35,932 nucleotides of DNA from an uncultured Elusimicrobium sp. (GTDB taxonomy: Bacteria; Elusimicrobiota; Elusimicrobia; Elusimicrobiales; Elusimicrobiaceae). Location of the stretch: contig CAMZDW010000008.1 in the NCBI GenBank assembly GCA_947305555.1, positions 1 to 35,932 on the forward strand, written 5' to 3'. Position 1 is the first letter of the stretch. Each line of letters starts with the position of its first letter. Below, piece by piece: positions 15,326-22,228 of this stretch. The notes below the pieces were generated by a model. The model was not told the origin of the DNA. It searched no databases and was given only the letters and a program-made list of their open reading frames with translations. Both the position numbers and the translations under genes were made by a program.

Positions 15326-15858
15326 TTTTTTTGTAACTCCCGAAGGTCAGTAGGTAACTGCGTGGTTTGTTTTTTAAGTTCTACTTTGGAAAATTTTGAA
15401 TTGGTTTCTATGCCGCCGCGTGCCGTTACTTTAGAGTTGCGACCGCGCACAATGACGGTTTTGGTGTCGGACCAGAGACGATCTTTATCAATATCATAAG
15501 AAAAACGATCTGTGGTCAGCACCGCATTTTCCTCAAGGGCTTCAATGCGTGCATGCCCTTCAATGGCAACTAGTTTATTAGCGTAATCAAACCAACCGCT
15601 GTCCCCAGTTACTTGAAGATTTTCCTGCCCATCCTTTTTCAGCAGAAGCACCGGATTTTTAAGCGTGGCATTTTGCAAATCGGCAAAGTTAACAGCTTGG
15701 GCGGTTAAAAGCCATTGTTTTTGACTGTCTTTTGATTCAAAAATAGTAACTTGGTTGGCCAGTTGCAAATCGCCTTCTTCCTCCGGCGCGAAATCTTTTT
15801 GTCCGCCGCAGGCACACAAAGCAAAAACAAAGGGCCAAAGAAGCAAAGTTTTTTTCAT
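15322..15858 (-). CDS. lptC: LptC-like lipoprotein
   Basis: A 178-residue LptC-family protein. LptC is the inner-membrane component that hands LPS from LptBFG to LptA. Here the N-terminus is a lipoprotein-like signal (LLLWPFVFALCAC, Cys17) in place of the usual transmembrane anchor. The core follows the LptC/OstA pattern: LANQVTIFESKDSQKQWLLTAQAVNF, TGDSGWFDYANKLVAIEGHARIE, LTTDRFSYDIDKDRLWSDTKTVIVRG. It overlaps both neighbours by ATGA: kdsD (15855-15858) and lptA (15322-15325). Assignment is by fold pattern plus operon position. Confidence 0.85.
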   Translation of the reverse strand: MKKTLLLWPFVFALCACGGQKDFAPEEEGDLQLANQVTIFESKDSQKQWLLTAQAVNFADLQNATLKNPVLLLKKDGQENLQVTGDSGWFDYANKLVAIEGHARIEALEENAVLTTDRFSYDIDKDRLWSDTKTVIVRGRNSKVTARGGIETNSKFSKVELKKQTTQLPTDLRELQKK

Positions 15859-16853
15859 TTTTTATCCAACAGCGCTAAAAATTCAATTAAATCTTTTTCG
15901 TCAACCATACCAACCACTTTGCCGGCTTTGTTGAGTACTGGCAGGTTATCCACGTGGGTGGAATGAATCATTTTGGCGGCTTCAATAGCGGGTAAAGTAT
16001 CCAGCAAATGATACGGATTTTTAGTCATCACTTCAGAAATATTTTTATCTAACACGTTTTGCCCGGTCTGTAGTAAACGGCGTAAATCTCCGTCAGTAAA
16101 GTAACCGGCCAACTTGCCTTTCTTGTCTACAATGCTGGTTGCTCCGGCAGCGCCTGTTTGAGTCATGACAAACAACGCATCTTTCACAGTGGCTGTTAGT
16201 GAAACTACCGGATTGTTTTTACCGGTGCGCATAACATCTTTGACTTGCTGTGTCAGCAATTTGCCCAAGGAACCGCCCGGATGAAATGTAGCAAAATCGC
16301 GTTTTTCAAAATGTTTCAGCCGCATTAAGCACAACGCCAACGCATCTCCCACCGCTAACGTAGCTGTGGTGGAAGCCGTAGGGGCTAGGTTGTAAGGACA
16401 CGCCTCGCGTTCAATGTAGATGGGAATGTGAATATCGGATAGTAATGCCAACTTGGAATGAGCATGCCCCGTCATGGAAATAACGGTTAATTTGCGCCGT
16501 TCCAGCGAAGGCAAGATGCGATTGATTTCCTCGGTTTGTCCTGAAAACGAGAGTGCTAAAATCACATCGCCTGGGGTAATCATCCCCAAATCTCCGTGTA
16601 AAGCTTCTACCGGGTGAACAAAGAAAGCCGGCGTTCCGGTGGAGGCGAGCGTAGCGGCTATTTTACGTCCAATTAGCCCGCTTTTTCCGATGCCGATTAC
16701 GACCACCCGGCCTTTGCTTTTTGCAATTACATCCACCGCTTTTAAAAAGTTTTCATCAATACTTTTTCGACTGAGTTCTAATGCTTTGTGCTCAATATCT
16801 AGTACGCGGCGTGCCATGGTTTTAATGGCAGAAGGGGAAAATTTTTCTATCAT
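15855..16853 (-). CDS. kdsD: D-arabinose 5-phosphate isomerase (KdsD/KpsF family)
   Basis: A 332-residue enzyme converting ribulose 5-phosphate to arabinose 5-phosphate, the first step of Kdo synthesis. A SIS sugar-isomerase domain covers about residues 30-185 (VVVIGIGKSGLIGRKIAATLASTGTPA, VEALHGDLGMI, ALSFSGQTEEI, LAPTASTTATLAVGDALALCL, FHPGGSLGK). Two CBS domains follow (about 205-325). Length is standard. It overlaps the small ORF upstream and lptC downstream, each by ATGA, so it is translated as part of a coupled chain with kdsA further upstream. Confidence 0.97.
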   Translation of the reverse strand: MIEKFSPSAIKTMARRVLDIEHKALELSRKSIDENFLKAVDVIAKSKGRVVVIGIGKSGLIGRKIAATLASTGTPAFFVHPVEALHGDLGMITPGDVILALSFSGQTEEINRILPSLERRKLTVISMTGHAHSKLALLSDIHIPIYIEREACPYNLAPTASTTATLAVGDALALCLMRLKHFEKRDFATFHPGGSLGKLLTQQVKDVMRTGKNNPVVSLTATVKDALFVMTQTGAAGATSIVDKKGKLAGYFTDGDLRRLLQTGQNVLDKNISEVMTKNPYHLLDTLPAIEAAKMIHSTHVDNLPVLNKAGKVVGMVDEKDLIEFLALLDKK

Positions 16854-17038
16854 AAATCCTCCATAGAATGGGCGTTCCAGGGCATTGCTTGCGGCGCCGG
16901 ACGATGTATCTGATACGGGGCCGGCAAGTGGGCCGTTAGGTAAGAAAACAGCAAAAACAACAAAAAGCAGACCGCAACTACGCTAGTTAAAAAGTTGATA
17001 TGCCAACGAAACGATGGTTTCCAATCTGCTTGATTCAT
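16850..17038 (-). CDS. small single-pass membrane protein, unknown
   Basis: A 62-residue reading frame between kdsA and kdsD. It starts 2 bp after the kdsA stop and its stop overlaps the kdsD start by ATGA, the same coupling used by the other genes of this operon. This is the main reason to accept it. There is one hydrophobic helix (about residues 18-38, TSVVAVCFLLFLLFSYLTA), a basic aromatic N-terminus and a Pro/His-rich tail. No family is recognised. A role near inner-membrane LPS synthesis or transport is inference from position. Confidence 0.6.
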   Translation of the reverse strand: MNQADWKPSFRWHINFLTSVVAVCFLLFLLFSYLTAHLPAPYQIHRPAPQAMPWNAHSMEDL

Positions 17039-17040
17039 AA

Positions 17041-17868
17041 TTATTTGAATTTTTTTACAACTTCGTCAATTTTACACAACTGTTGGACCATGTGAGCGGT
17101 TAATTTTAAATCAAGCGAATTTGGCCCGTCGGAAAGAGCATGATCCGGATCCGGATGTGCTTCAAAAAACACTCCGGCAATTCCCAAGGCAACGGCCGCT
17201 TTGGCTAGAACGGGAGCCATGCGACGATTCCCTCCCGTGGCAGAACCAAGCGCTCCGGGTTTTTGGACGGAATGCGTCGCATCAAAAATAACCGGATAGC
17301 CGAATTGTTTCATCATTTCCAAGGAGCGCATATCTACCACTAAATCGCCGTAGCCAAAACTGGCACCGCGCTCAGTAAGCAAAATATTTTTGTTCCCGCG
17401 AGATTCAATTTTTTTGATAATTTGTTCCATGGCCTGGGGCGCTAAAAATTGACCTTTTTTAACATTAACGGCCCGGCCTGTATCGGCACACGCTAGTACC
17501 AAATCGGTTTGCCGGCACAAGAAAGCCGGAATTTGCAAGATGTCGGCCACTTGGGCGGCTTCTTCGGCTTGCCAAGGCTCATGGACATCCACCACAGCGG
17601 GTAGACCGGTAAGTTGTTTGGCCTTTTGCAAAATGCGCAGTCCATCGGCTAGTCCCGGCCCCCGGTAAGCGGATACAGAGGTACGGTTGGCTTTATCGAA
17701 GGATGCTTTCAAAATGAAAGGATGTTTCGTTTTAGCCAAAATAGTTTTTAATTTTTTGGCGGTATCCAAATAATGTTTTTCACTTTCAATCACACACGTG
17801 CCGGCCATAAAAGAAAGGGGACGTGTGTTGGAAATTTTATAGTTGCCGATTTTAATGGTTTTCTGCAT
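17041..17868 (-). CDS. kdsA: Kdo-8-phosphate synthase, metal-dependent type
   Basis: A 275-residue enzyme condensing phosphoenolpyruvate with arabinose 5-phosphate to Kdo 8-phosphate. Motifs: AGTCVIES, FILKASFDKANRTS, YRGPGLADGLRIL, PAVVDVHEPWQ, QIPAFLCRQTDL, GASFGYGDLVVDMR, FDATHSVQKPG, FFEAHPDPDHALSDGPNSL. Cys25 in AGTC is the metal ligand that marks the metal-dependent class (the metal-independent enzymes have Asn), and the other expected ligands (His in DATH, Glu in FFEAH, Asp in LSDGPN) are present. It is the first gene of the operon. A TATGAT box ends 6 nt before the ATG, so the transcript may be leaderless. Confidence 0.97.
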   Translation of the reverse strand: MQKTIKIGNYKISNTRPLSFMAGTCVIESEKHYLDTAKKLKTILAKTKHPFILKASFDKANRTSVSAYRGPGLADGLRILQKAKQLTGLPAVVDVHEPWQAEEAAQVADILQIPAFLCRQTDLVLACADTGRAVNVKKGQFLAPQAMEQIIKKIESRGNKNILLTERGASFGYGDLVVDMRSLEMMKQFGYPVIFDATHSVQKPGALGSATGGNRRMAPVLAKAAVALGIAGVFFEAHPDPDHALSDGPNSLDLKLTAHMVQQLCKIDEVVKKFK

Positions 17869-17874
17869 ATATAC

Positions 17875-17880
17875 ATCATA
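17875..17880 (-). promoter_or_regulatory. -10 box of the kdsA operon
   Basis: TATGAT on the minus strand, separated from the kdsA ATG by 6 nt. I do not see a convincing -35. Confidence 0.4.
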
Positions 17881-17923
17881 CCAAATTTTATAGGTATTTC
17901 TAGGAGAATTTTTGAGAAAAAAC

Positions 17924-17952
17924 TTGTTTTTTCTCTCGTGGTATTTTATACT
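17924..17952 (+). promoter_or_regulatory. promoter of pilin gene 17983
   Basis: TTGTTT (17924-17929), 17-bp spacer, TATACT (17947-17952), 30 bp before the pilin ATG, leaving room for the AAGGAGG ribosome binding site. Confidence 0.65.
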
Positions 17953-17982
17953 ATTAGAAAGATGTTAATATAAGGAGGAAGT

Positions 17983-18423
17983 ATGACTCAGGGTTTTACA
18001 CTGATTGAATTGTTAATTGTAGTGGCAATTATTGGTATTTTATCTGTAGTGGCGGTGCCGCAGTACCAAATAGCGGTAGAAAAAAGCCGAGCTGCAGAAG
18101 CATTAAATACGGGTAGGGCCGTGGCCGATGCCATGAGCCGTGCTTATACGGAACGTCCCACCATGAATCCCAATACCCGGGACTCTTTGGATGTGCAGCC
18201 TGGGAATGCCAGCTGGACGACTTCAAGTACTTTTAGAACGAAAGATTTTACATATGATATGGGCGATGGCTCCTATTTAGAAGTTAAACGTAATAATTCG
18301 TATACCATTCTAATTTATACGGAAAAAAGTGACAAAGCAGGGGAGAGTACTTGTTCCTCTTCTGATGATTTCGGAGCCAGTGTGTGTAATTCACTAAAAG
18401 CGGCTGGTGTGAAGAAAATTTAA
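17983..18423 (+). CDS. type IV pilin-like protein
   Basis: A 146-residue prepilin with a four-residue leader (MTQG, cut before Phe), then FTLIELLIVVAIIGILSVVAVPQYQ and AVEKSRAAEALNTG. Glu at +5 is present. The C-terminal part has only two Cys (CSSSDDFGASVC), fitting a single disulfide loop. AAGGAGG (17973-17979) supports the start. It is a single gene with its own promoter and terminator, inserted between two minus-strand operons. It is more divergent from the pilins at 864 and 12316 than those two are from each other. Confidence 0.92.
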   Translation: MTQGFTLIELLIVVAIIGILSVVAVPQYQIAVEKSRAAEALNTGRAVADAMSRAYTERPTMNPNTRDSLDVQPGNASWTTSSTFRTKDFTYDMGDGSYLEVKRNNSYTILIYTEKSDKAGESTCSSSDDFGASVCNSLKAAGVKKI

Positions 18424-18447
18424 TTTTTGTAACTGTAATAAAAAAAA

Positions 18448-18474
18448 TGGACGTGTTATACACGTCCATTTTTT
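18448..18474. terminator. bidirectional terminator between pilin and dut
   Basis: TGGACGTG (18448-18455), loop TTATA, CACGTCCA (18461-18468), then T run to 18474. An A run at 18441-18447 makes it functional for the minus strand as well (dut ends at 18494). Confidence 0.92.
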
Positions 18475-18493
18475 GCTTTTACTCATCAAATTA

Positions 18494-18925
18494 TTAATGA
18501 CTTCCCGTACTACCAAAGCCGCCGGCTCCGCGTTTAGTTTGTGATAGTTCTTGGGCTTGCTCAAAAGCGGGATATAAGGTGGGCAGAATAACCAGCTGAG
18601 CTACTTTTTGCCCGGCTTCAAACACAAATTCTGTATCGTTTAAGTTGTACATGCAGACAATCAGTTCTCCCCGGTAGGGTGCATCTACTAAGCCTGCCAT
18701 TGCTTTAATTCCTTTACTTTCTACGGAACTTTTTCCCCAAATAATGCCGGACGTATTTTCTGGCAGTTCTACGCAAATTCCCGTGTGCACATGGGTAATG
18801 GCGCGAGGGGGAAGAACGGTGCGGTTTAGGGCAAATAAATCAGCGCCGGAATCGGTGTCATGGGCACGTAGCGGTAATTTAGCTTGAGGATCCAATTTTT
18901 TTACTTTTAGAGTGGAAATAGACAT
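18494..18925 (-). CDS. dut: dUTP diphosphatase
   Basis: A 143-residue trimeric-type dUTPase, converting dUTP to dUMP and pyrophosphate. All five motifs are present: DSGADLFA (1), GKSSVESKGI (2), GLVDAPYRGEL with catalytic Asp and Tyr (3), GQKVAQLVI (4), and the glycine-rich C-terminal RGAGGFGSTGSH (5). Motif 2 has Lys where GRSS is usual, a conservative change. It follows the HEAT-repeat gene by 4 bp, with GGAG upstream of the start, so the two are co-transcribed. Confidence 0.97.
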   Translation of the reverse strand: MSISTLKVKKLDPQAKLPLRAHDTDSGADLFALNRTVLPPRAITHVHTGICVELPENTSGIIWGKSSVESKGIKAMAGLVDAPYRGELIVCMYNLNDTEFVFEAGQKVAQLVILPTLYPAFEQAQELSQTKRGAGGFGSTGSH

Positions 18926-18929
18926 AAAA

Positions 18930-19970
18930 TTACTCCATTAATTTTTCAATTTGACGTAACGCATTTTGTGCGTACAATTGTTCGCTTTCTTTTCCGGAAG
19001 CAGCCAACGTTTTGAGAGGAACAATCAAACTTTTTAACAAGTGAGTATCAAAGTTTCTATCTTGCGAGTAAGTAAAAGCATCCGGATTGGTTAGCACGCC
19101 TGCCATATAAGCGGCTGCACGGGCCGAATTGATACGGACGTTGATGTTTTTATCTAACAGCCCTTGGCGCAAGGCCTCTACCGAATTTCCCGTCATAAAA
19201 CCAAGTGCCAGCGCATAGGTGGCGGCTTGAGGGGTTTGATAGTTTTGCTTCAGCCCGTTTACAGTTGCTTCGTACGTAAAATCACGATTTTTCGCCAGTG
19301 CCGTAGCTAGTTGGGTGCTGACGGAGGGGTCCGTTTCTTTTTTAGCTCGTTTTAGCAATTGTGCTGCCGTTTCTGGGTCATGTTGATTACCTAACCAGGC
19401 AGCAGCTGCCGCGCGCGTGGAAACGTCCTGCGAATTAGAGGCCTGCTTAAGATATTTTACCAACTGAGTTGTGTCGGCTGAAATTACGTTCATCGCCCGC
19501 TGAGCTAAAGCTGGGTCAAAAGCATATAAACGCACAATATCTTGTGTGTAATTTTTATCAGTTGGTTTAATGAGCGCATAGGCTCCCGCCGCATAAGCAC
19601 GCAAAACCGGATCTTTGCCGGATAAAGCGGCAAAGAGAATTTCTCCCAGTTCTTCATGAATGGAGCCCATAGCTGTAATAATAACAGCCGCAAAAGTTTG
19701 TTTTAAATCATTTTGTGCGTACAGTAACACATTAAATAAAGCAGGTTCTTGTGTCTTAGCGGGGGGAATCTTAACTAAACTGGCTCCGGCGGCAAAAATG
19801 GTGTCAGGGTCATTGGAAGAACGGAATAGTTGTAGCACTTGTTGGCTTTCAGCAGGGGTGCGTTTATTTTTTTGCAGAAGCGGTAAAGCCTTTTCTAACG
19901 AAGTGGCAGCTTGCAATAAGGGAGATAAACAACCCAACAATACGATAACGGATAAAATTATTTTTTTCAT
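18930..19970 (-). CDS. exported HEAT-repeat protein
   Basis: A 346-residue protein made largely of HEAT-like helical repeats (for example VLRAYAAGAYALIKP, STRAAAAAWLGNQHDPETAAQLLKRA, NVRINSARAAAYMAG). An N-terminal signal peptide (MKKIILSVIVLLGCLSPLLQA) sends it to the periplasm. The start is put at 19970, not at the in-frame GTG 12 bases upstream, because that GTG is part of the GAGG ribosome binding site. HEAT arrays are protein-binding scaffolds and no enzyme motif is present. It is co-transcribed with dut, probably without a functional link. Confidence 0.82.
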   Translation of the reverse strand: MKKIILSVIVLLGCLSPLLQAATSLEKALPLLQKNKRTPAESQQVLQLFRSSNDPDTIFAAGASLVKIPPAKTQEPALFNVLLYAQNDLKQTFAAVIITAMGSIHEELGEILFAALSGKDPVLRAYAAGAYALIKPTDKNYTQDIVRLYAFDPALAQRAMNVISADTTQLVKYLKQASNSQDVSTRAAAAAWLGNQHDPETAAQLLKRAKKETDPSVSTQLATALAKNRDFTYEATVNGLKQNYQTPQAATYALALGFMTGNSVEALRQGLLDKNINVRINSARAAAYMAGVLTNPDAFTYSQDRNFDTHLLKSLIVPLKTLAASGKESEQLYAQNALRQIEKLME

Positions 19971-19990
19971 AATATACCTCACTTTCCTTT

Positions 19991-19996
19991 ATTATA
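19991..19996 (-). promoter_or_regulatory. -10 box of HEAT gene / dut
   Basis: Perfect TATAAT on the minus strand 20 nt before the 19970 start. It lies downstream of the terminator at 20026-20056, so it would start the HEAT-dut transcript. No clear -35. Confidence 0.5.
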
Positions 19997-20025
19997 ACAA
20001 TTTGGCTCGTTCTCTGAAAATGGAC

Positions 20026-20056
20026 AAAAAAACTCTGCCCAAAATGTGGGCAGAGT
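20026..20056 (-). terminator. terminator after the 20077 small ORF
   Basis: Read on the minus strand: ACTCTGCCC (20048-20056), 7-nt loop, GGGCAGAGT (20032-20040), then a T run (20026-20031). Confidence 0.92.
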
Positions 20057-20064
20057 GTGGATAA
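20056..20064 (-). other. single DnaA box
   Basis: Perfect TTATCCACA on the minus strand, between the HEAT gene and the 20077 ORF, 1.4 kb left of the six-box cluster. It may belong to the same origin neighbourhood or regulate the small ORF. Confidence 0.5.
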
Positions 20065-20076
20065 GGCAAAAAGCTC

Positions 20077-20250
20077 CTATCGGGTATTTAGCGCATCAGC
20101 CACTCGCATAGAATCAACGGTTTGTTTATCTTTATCGTTGGCATAAACTTCCAACTGGTCATTTTGTTTGAACACAACAATCTTGGTGTTTCCTAAGGCG
20201 AGTAAAAAATGTAAATTTTGTTTTTTAGTCATATTAATAATCATCCTCAT
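20077..20250 (-). CDS. very small protein, unknown
   Basis: A 57-residue frame starting MRMIINMTKKQ; other in-frame ATGs lie at 20244 and 20232. The 20250 start is preferred because TTGACA-16-GATAAG ends 7 nt before it. The product has a hydrophobic strand-rich centre (LHFLLALGNTKIVVFKQNDQLEVYAND) and a charged C-terminus, with no signal peptide. No family is recognised. Its own promoter and a strong terminator 20 bp after the stop argue that it is a real transcription unit. Coding status is less certain than the unit itself. Confidence 0.5.
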   Translation of the reverse strand: MRMIINMTKKQNLHFLLALGNTKIVVFKQNDQLEVYANDKDKQTVDSMRVADALNTR

Positions 20251-20257
20251 GAATCTT

Positions 20258-20285
20258 CTTATCTTTAATTTATGAGTTTTGTCAA
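20258..20285 (-). promoter_or_regulatory. promoter of the 20077-20250 ORF
   Basis: Perfect TTGACA (20285-20280), 16-bp spacer, GATAAG (20263-20258), 7 nt before the ATG at 20250. Confidence 0.5.
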
Positions 20286-20326
20286 TAAAAAACAAGGGTC
20301 TTTAGGCCTAGGATGGAATAGGTCCT

Positions 20327-20355
20327 TTGTTTTTTGCAGGTTGAAATGCTACAAT
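20327..20355 (+). promoter_or_regulatory. promoter of the 20362 gene, leaderless geometry
   Basis: TTGTTT (20327-20332), 17-bp spacer, TACAAT (20350-20355), then 6 nt to the ATG. There is no Shine-Dalgarno. Confidence 0.6.
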
Positions 20356-20361
20356 CAACGT

Positions 20362-21345
20362 ATGAAAAAAATATTTTTATTGATTGCTTTGTTGTGTTCC
20401 TTTTCGTGCTTGCAGGCCCAAAGGCCGACGGAAGAATCCCGGTTGTTTATTCATCCTTACCGGGAAGTTTTTGTTAATTTTCCCAACCAATCGTTGGGAA
20501 CCGGCGTTCGTTTAACTGTCTTTTTGCCGGAAGAGAAAATTCCCTTGAGCAAATCGTATCCTTTAGTTGTATTTTTAGGTTTTTCCCGAGAAGAAATGGA
20601 GGCAGGCGAACATTTTGCGCAAACCCATCAAGTAATTGTAGCGAGCATTGGTTTTGAAGAATGGTTGAAACCGGAGGTTAAAAATTCACCCACCATCAGT
20701 AAGTTTGTGCGTCAGGAATTAATCCCTTATTTGGAAACCAATTATCCAATCCTTTGGGGAGAAGAAAATCGTACGTTGACGGCGAGAGGAATAGTGGAAA
20801 CGGAATCCTTGTGGGACATCCTACAATATCCTCACCTGTTTTCGAAAGCGGCCTTACAAACTCCGGGAGTTGATTTCCCTGTTTCAAAAGAAATGGCCGG
20901 TTCTTTGCGATTTTATGTTCGGGGAAACCAAGCCGAACTGGCAGCTGCCCAGCAAGCGTTGGAAGCGGCTGGTTTTACATATGGGCCGGATTTTGCTCTC
21001 CGATATGCACAACCGCAACAAGAAGGATTTTCTGCTATTGATTTTGATTATTTAACAACCTCTTCTGCTAAATCGGCGGTAAAACGTTTGGAAGCTTTTA
21101 CACAAGCAAGTCAGTTGCCACTTCAGCCTAACATGACCACTGGGCTTCGCGTGGTAGCGTGGCTAAAAAATGGACAATGGTATGATTACATTCCGGAAAC
21201 ATTAAAATTCAGCCCACCCTATTTGGCGTGGGATGCTACGCAAGGAATGATTCGTATTTTGCCTGGGGCAGCGGCTGGAACGGTTAAAATTCGCTCAGCT
21301 GTGGATAAAAGCCCATTTTCCATAAAAATTAAGCTTAAAAAGTAA
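20362..21345 (+). CDS. exported esterase-fold protein lacking the nucleophile
   Basis: A 327-residue protein with a signal peptide (MKKIFLLIALLCSFSCLQA). Residues about 45-170 follow the putative-esterase (esterase D-like alpha/beta hydrolase) pattern: VRLTVFLPEEKI, YPLVVFLG, VRQELIPYLETNYP, then the segment that should hold the nucleophile elbow, and PHLFSKAALQTPG. The elbow reads ARGIVE where active members have G-x-S-x-G-G; spacing is conserved and the Ser position is Gly143. It is therefore probably not an active serine esterase. The C-terminal 90 residues look like a small beta-rich domain. The start is set by a -10 box 6 nt upstream; an in-frame upstream ATG (20272) would lie before the promoter. 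Confidence 0.75.
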   Translation: MKKIFLLIALLCSFSCLQAQRPTEESRLFIHPYREVFVNFPNQSLGTGVRLTVFLPEEKIPLSKSYPLVVFLGFSREEMEAGEHFAQTHQVIVASIGFEEWLKPEVKNSPTISKFVRQELIPYLETNYPILWGEENRTLTARGIVETESLWDILQYPHLFSKAALQTPGVDFPVSKEMAGSLRFYVRGNQAELAAAQQALEAAGFTYGPDFALRYAQPQQEGFSAIDFDYLTTSSAKSAVKRLEAFTQASQLPLQPNMTTGLRVVAWLKNGQWYDYIPETLKFSPPYLAWDATQGMIRILPGAAAGTVKIRSAVDKSPFSIKIKLKK

Positions 21346-21360
21346 TAAAATTGCACCAAA

Positions 21361-21629
21361 ATTGGTTAAAAAAAAGGATTTGTCAACAATAAAAATGCTT
21401 GACAAATCTTTTTTTTGAAAAAATCTAAAAAAGAAAAAACCCCGACGGAGGAATTTTTCTTTTTTATAAGTTTTTCCCTATAGGAACAAAAAGTTATCCA
21501 CAGAAAAATAAAGTTATCCACAACAACCGGAAGATTTGGAACGGGGAAACCAAGAAAATGAAATAAAAAAGTGGATAACTGTAGAGTAAAAGCAAAGTTA
21601 TCCACAGGTTATCCACTGTGTGTGGATAA
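21361..21629. other. candidate chromosomal replication origin (oriC)
   Basis: This is the only gene-free stretch over 300 bp besides the ncRNA region (21346-21696). Its left part is AT-rich (47 of 60 bases A/T in 21361-21420, 43 of 60 in 21421-21480) and could be the unwinding element. Its right part has six DnaA boxes in 136 bp: TTATCCACA at 21494-21502 (+), 21514-21522 (+), 21598-21606 (+) and 21621-21629 (-), and TTATCCACT at 21570-21578 (-) and 21609-21617 (+). Gene orientation switches here: mostly minus on the left, all plus on the right. No dnaA, dnaN, gyrB or parAB lies nearby in the window. Confidence 0.75.
21377..21416 (+). terminator. terminator after the 20362 gene
   Basis: GATTTGTCAA (21377-21386), 12-nt loop, TTGACAAATC (21399-21408), then eight Ts. 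The stem is a perfect 10 bp. It also sits in the AT-rich part of the origin candidate. Confidence 0.88.
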
Positions 21630-21670
21630 ACTGCTTATAAAAAAATGACGCGTAAAACGGTTATGTTTTG

Positions 21671-21676
21671 TATAAT
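21671..21676 (+). promoter_or_regulatory. -10 box of the Pal-like gene
   Basis: Perfect TATAAT 20 nt before the ATG at 21697, leaving space for the AGGAGG ribosome binding site (21683-21688). The -35 is poor. Confidence 0.5.
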
Positions 21677-21696
21677 GGGAACAGGAGGATTTTTTT

Positions 21697-22221
21697 ATGA
21701 GATTAAAACCATTTTTTATATTGCTCACAATGAGTATGTTGACAGCGTGTGCTTCTTCCAATAAACAGGAAAATCCACCTCGGGTGGAACAAGACCCTGC
21801 GATTGAAGTTCAAGCACAGGAAAATGAAAAATTGTACAACCAGAGTGTTGCGAAGATGGCTAAAACACTCAAGGTCCCGTCTATTACGTATGAGTTCGAT
21901 TCTGTTCGCCCTCCGGAAGAAGCGTATCCTCTTTTGGATAAAATTGCCACTATCTTAAAGGATTCTCCCTATTTGCACCTAATTATAGAAGGACATGCGG
22001 ACATAGTTGGGAGTGACGAGTATAATTATTGGTTATCGGCTGCACGTGCTTCTGCCATGAAATCTTACCTGGTCAGTCGTGGTATTGAGGCCGATCGTAT
22101 TCGCATACATGCCTACGGCAAAGATCGCCCAATTACTTTAGATAATTCTTCTGCTGGCCGTCGTGCTAACCGTCGGGTAGAGTTCAAGTTTACCAAACGC
22201 GATTGGCAGGCCATTTATTAA
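21697..22221 (+). CDS. Pal/OmpA-like peptidoglycan-associated lipoprotein
   Basis: A 174-residue lipoprotein. The signal MRLKPFFILLTMSMLTAC has lipobox LTAC (Cys18). The OmpA C-terminal domain covers about residues 65-170: ITYEFDSVRPPEEAYPLLDKIATIL, then the peptidoglycan-binding stretch IIEGHADIVGSDEYNYWLSAARASAMKSYLVSRGIEADRIRIHAYGKDRP, ending RRANRRVEF. Residues expected to bind diaminopimelate (Asp in GHAD, Arg in AARA) are present. It anchors the outer membrane to the wall. A short Gln/Glu-rich linker follows the lipid anchor. It is a single gene with its own promoter, ribosome binding site and terminator. I do not use the symbol pal because no tol genes are adjacent. Confidence 0.92.
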   Translation: MRLKPFFILLTMSMLTACASSNKQENPPRVEQDPAIEVQAQENEKLYNQSVAKMAKTLKVPSITYEFDSVRPPEEAYPLLDKIATILKDSPYLHLIIEGHADIVGSDEYNYWLSAARASAMKSYLVSRGIEADRIRIHAYGKDRPITLDNSSAGRRANRRVEFKFTKRDWQAIY

Positions 22222-22228
22222 TAATTTA

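Noticed and set aside
21377-21408. Inverted repeat in the origin candidate as an operator or iteron
   Set aside because: It is followed by eight Ts and lies 32 bp after a stop codon, so it is better explained as the terminator of the 20362 gene.
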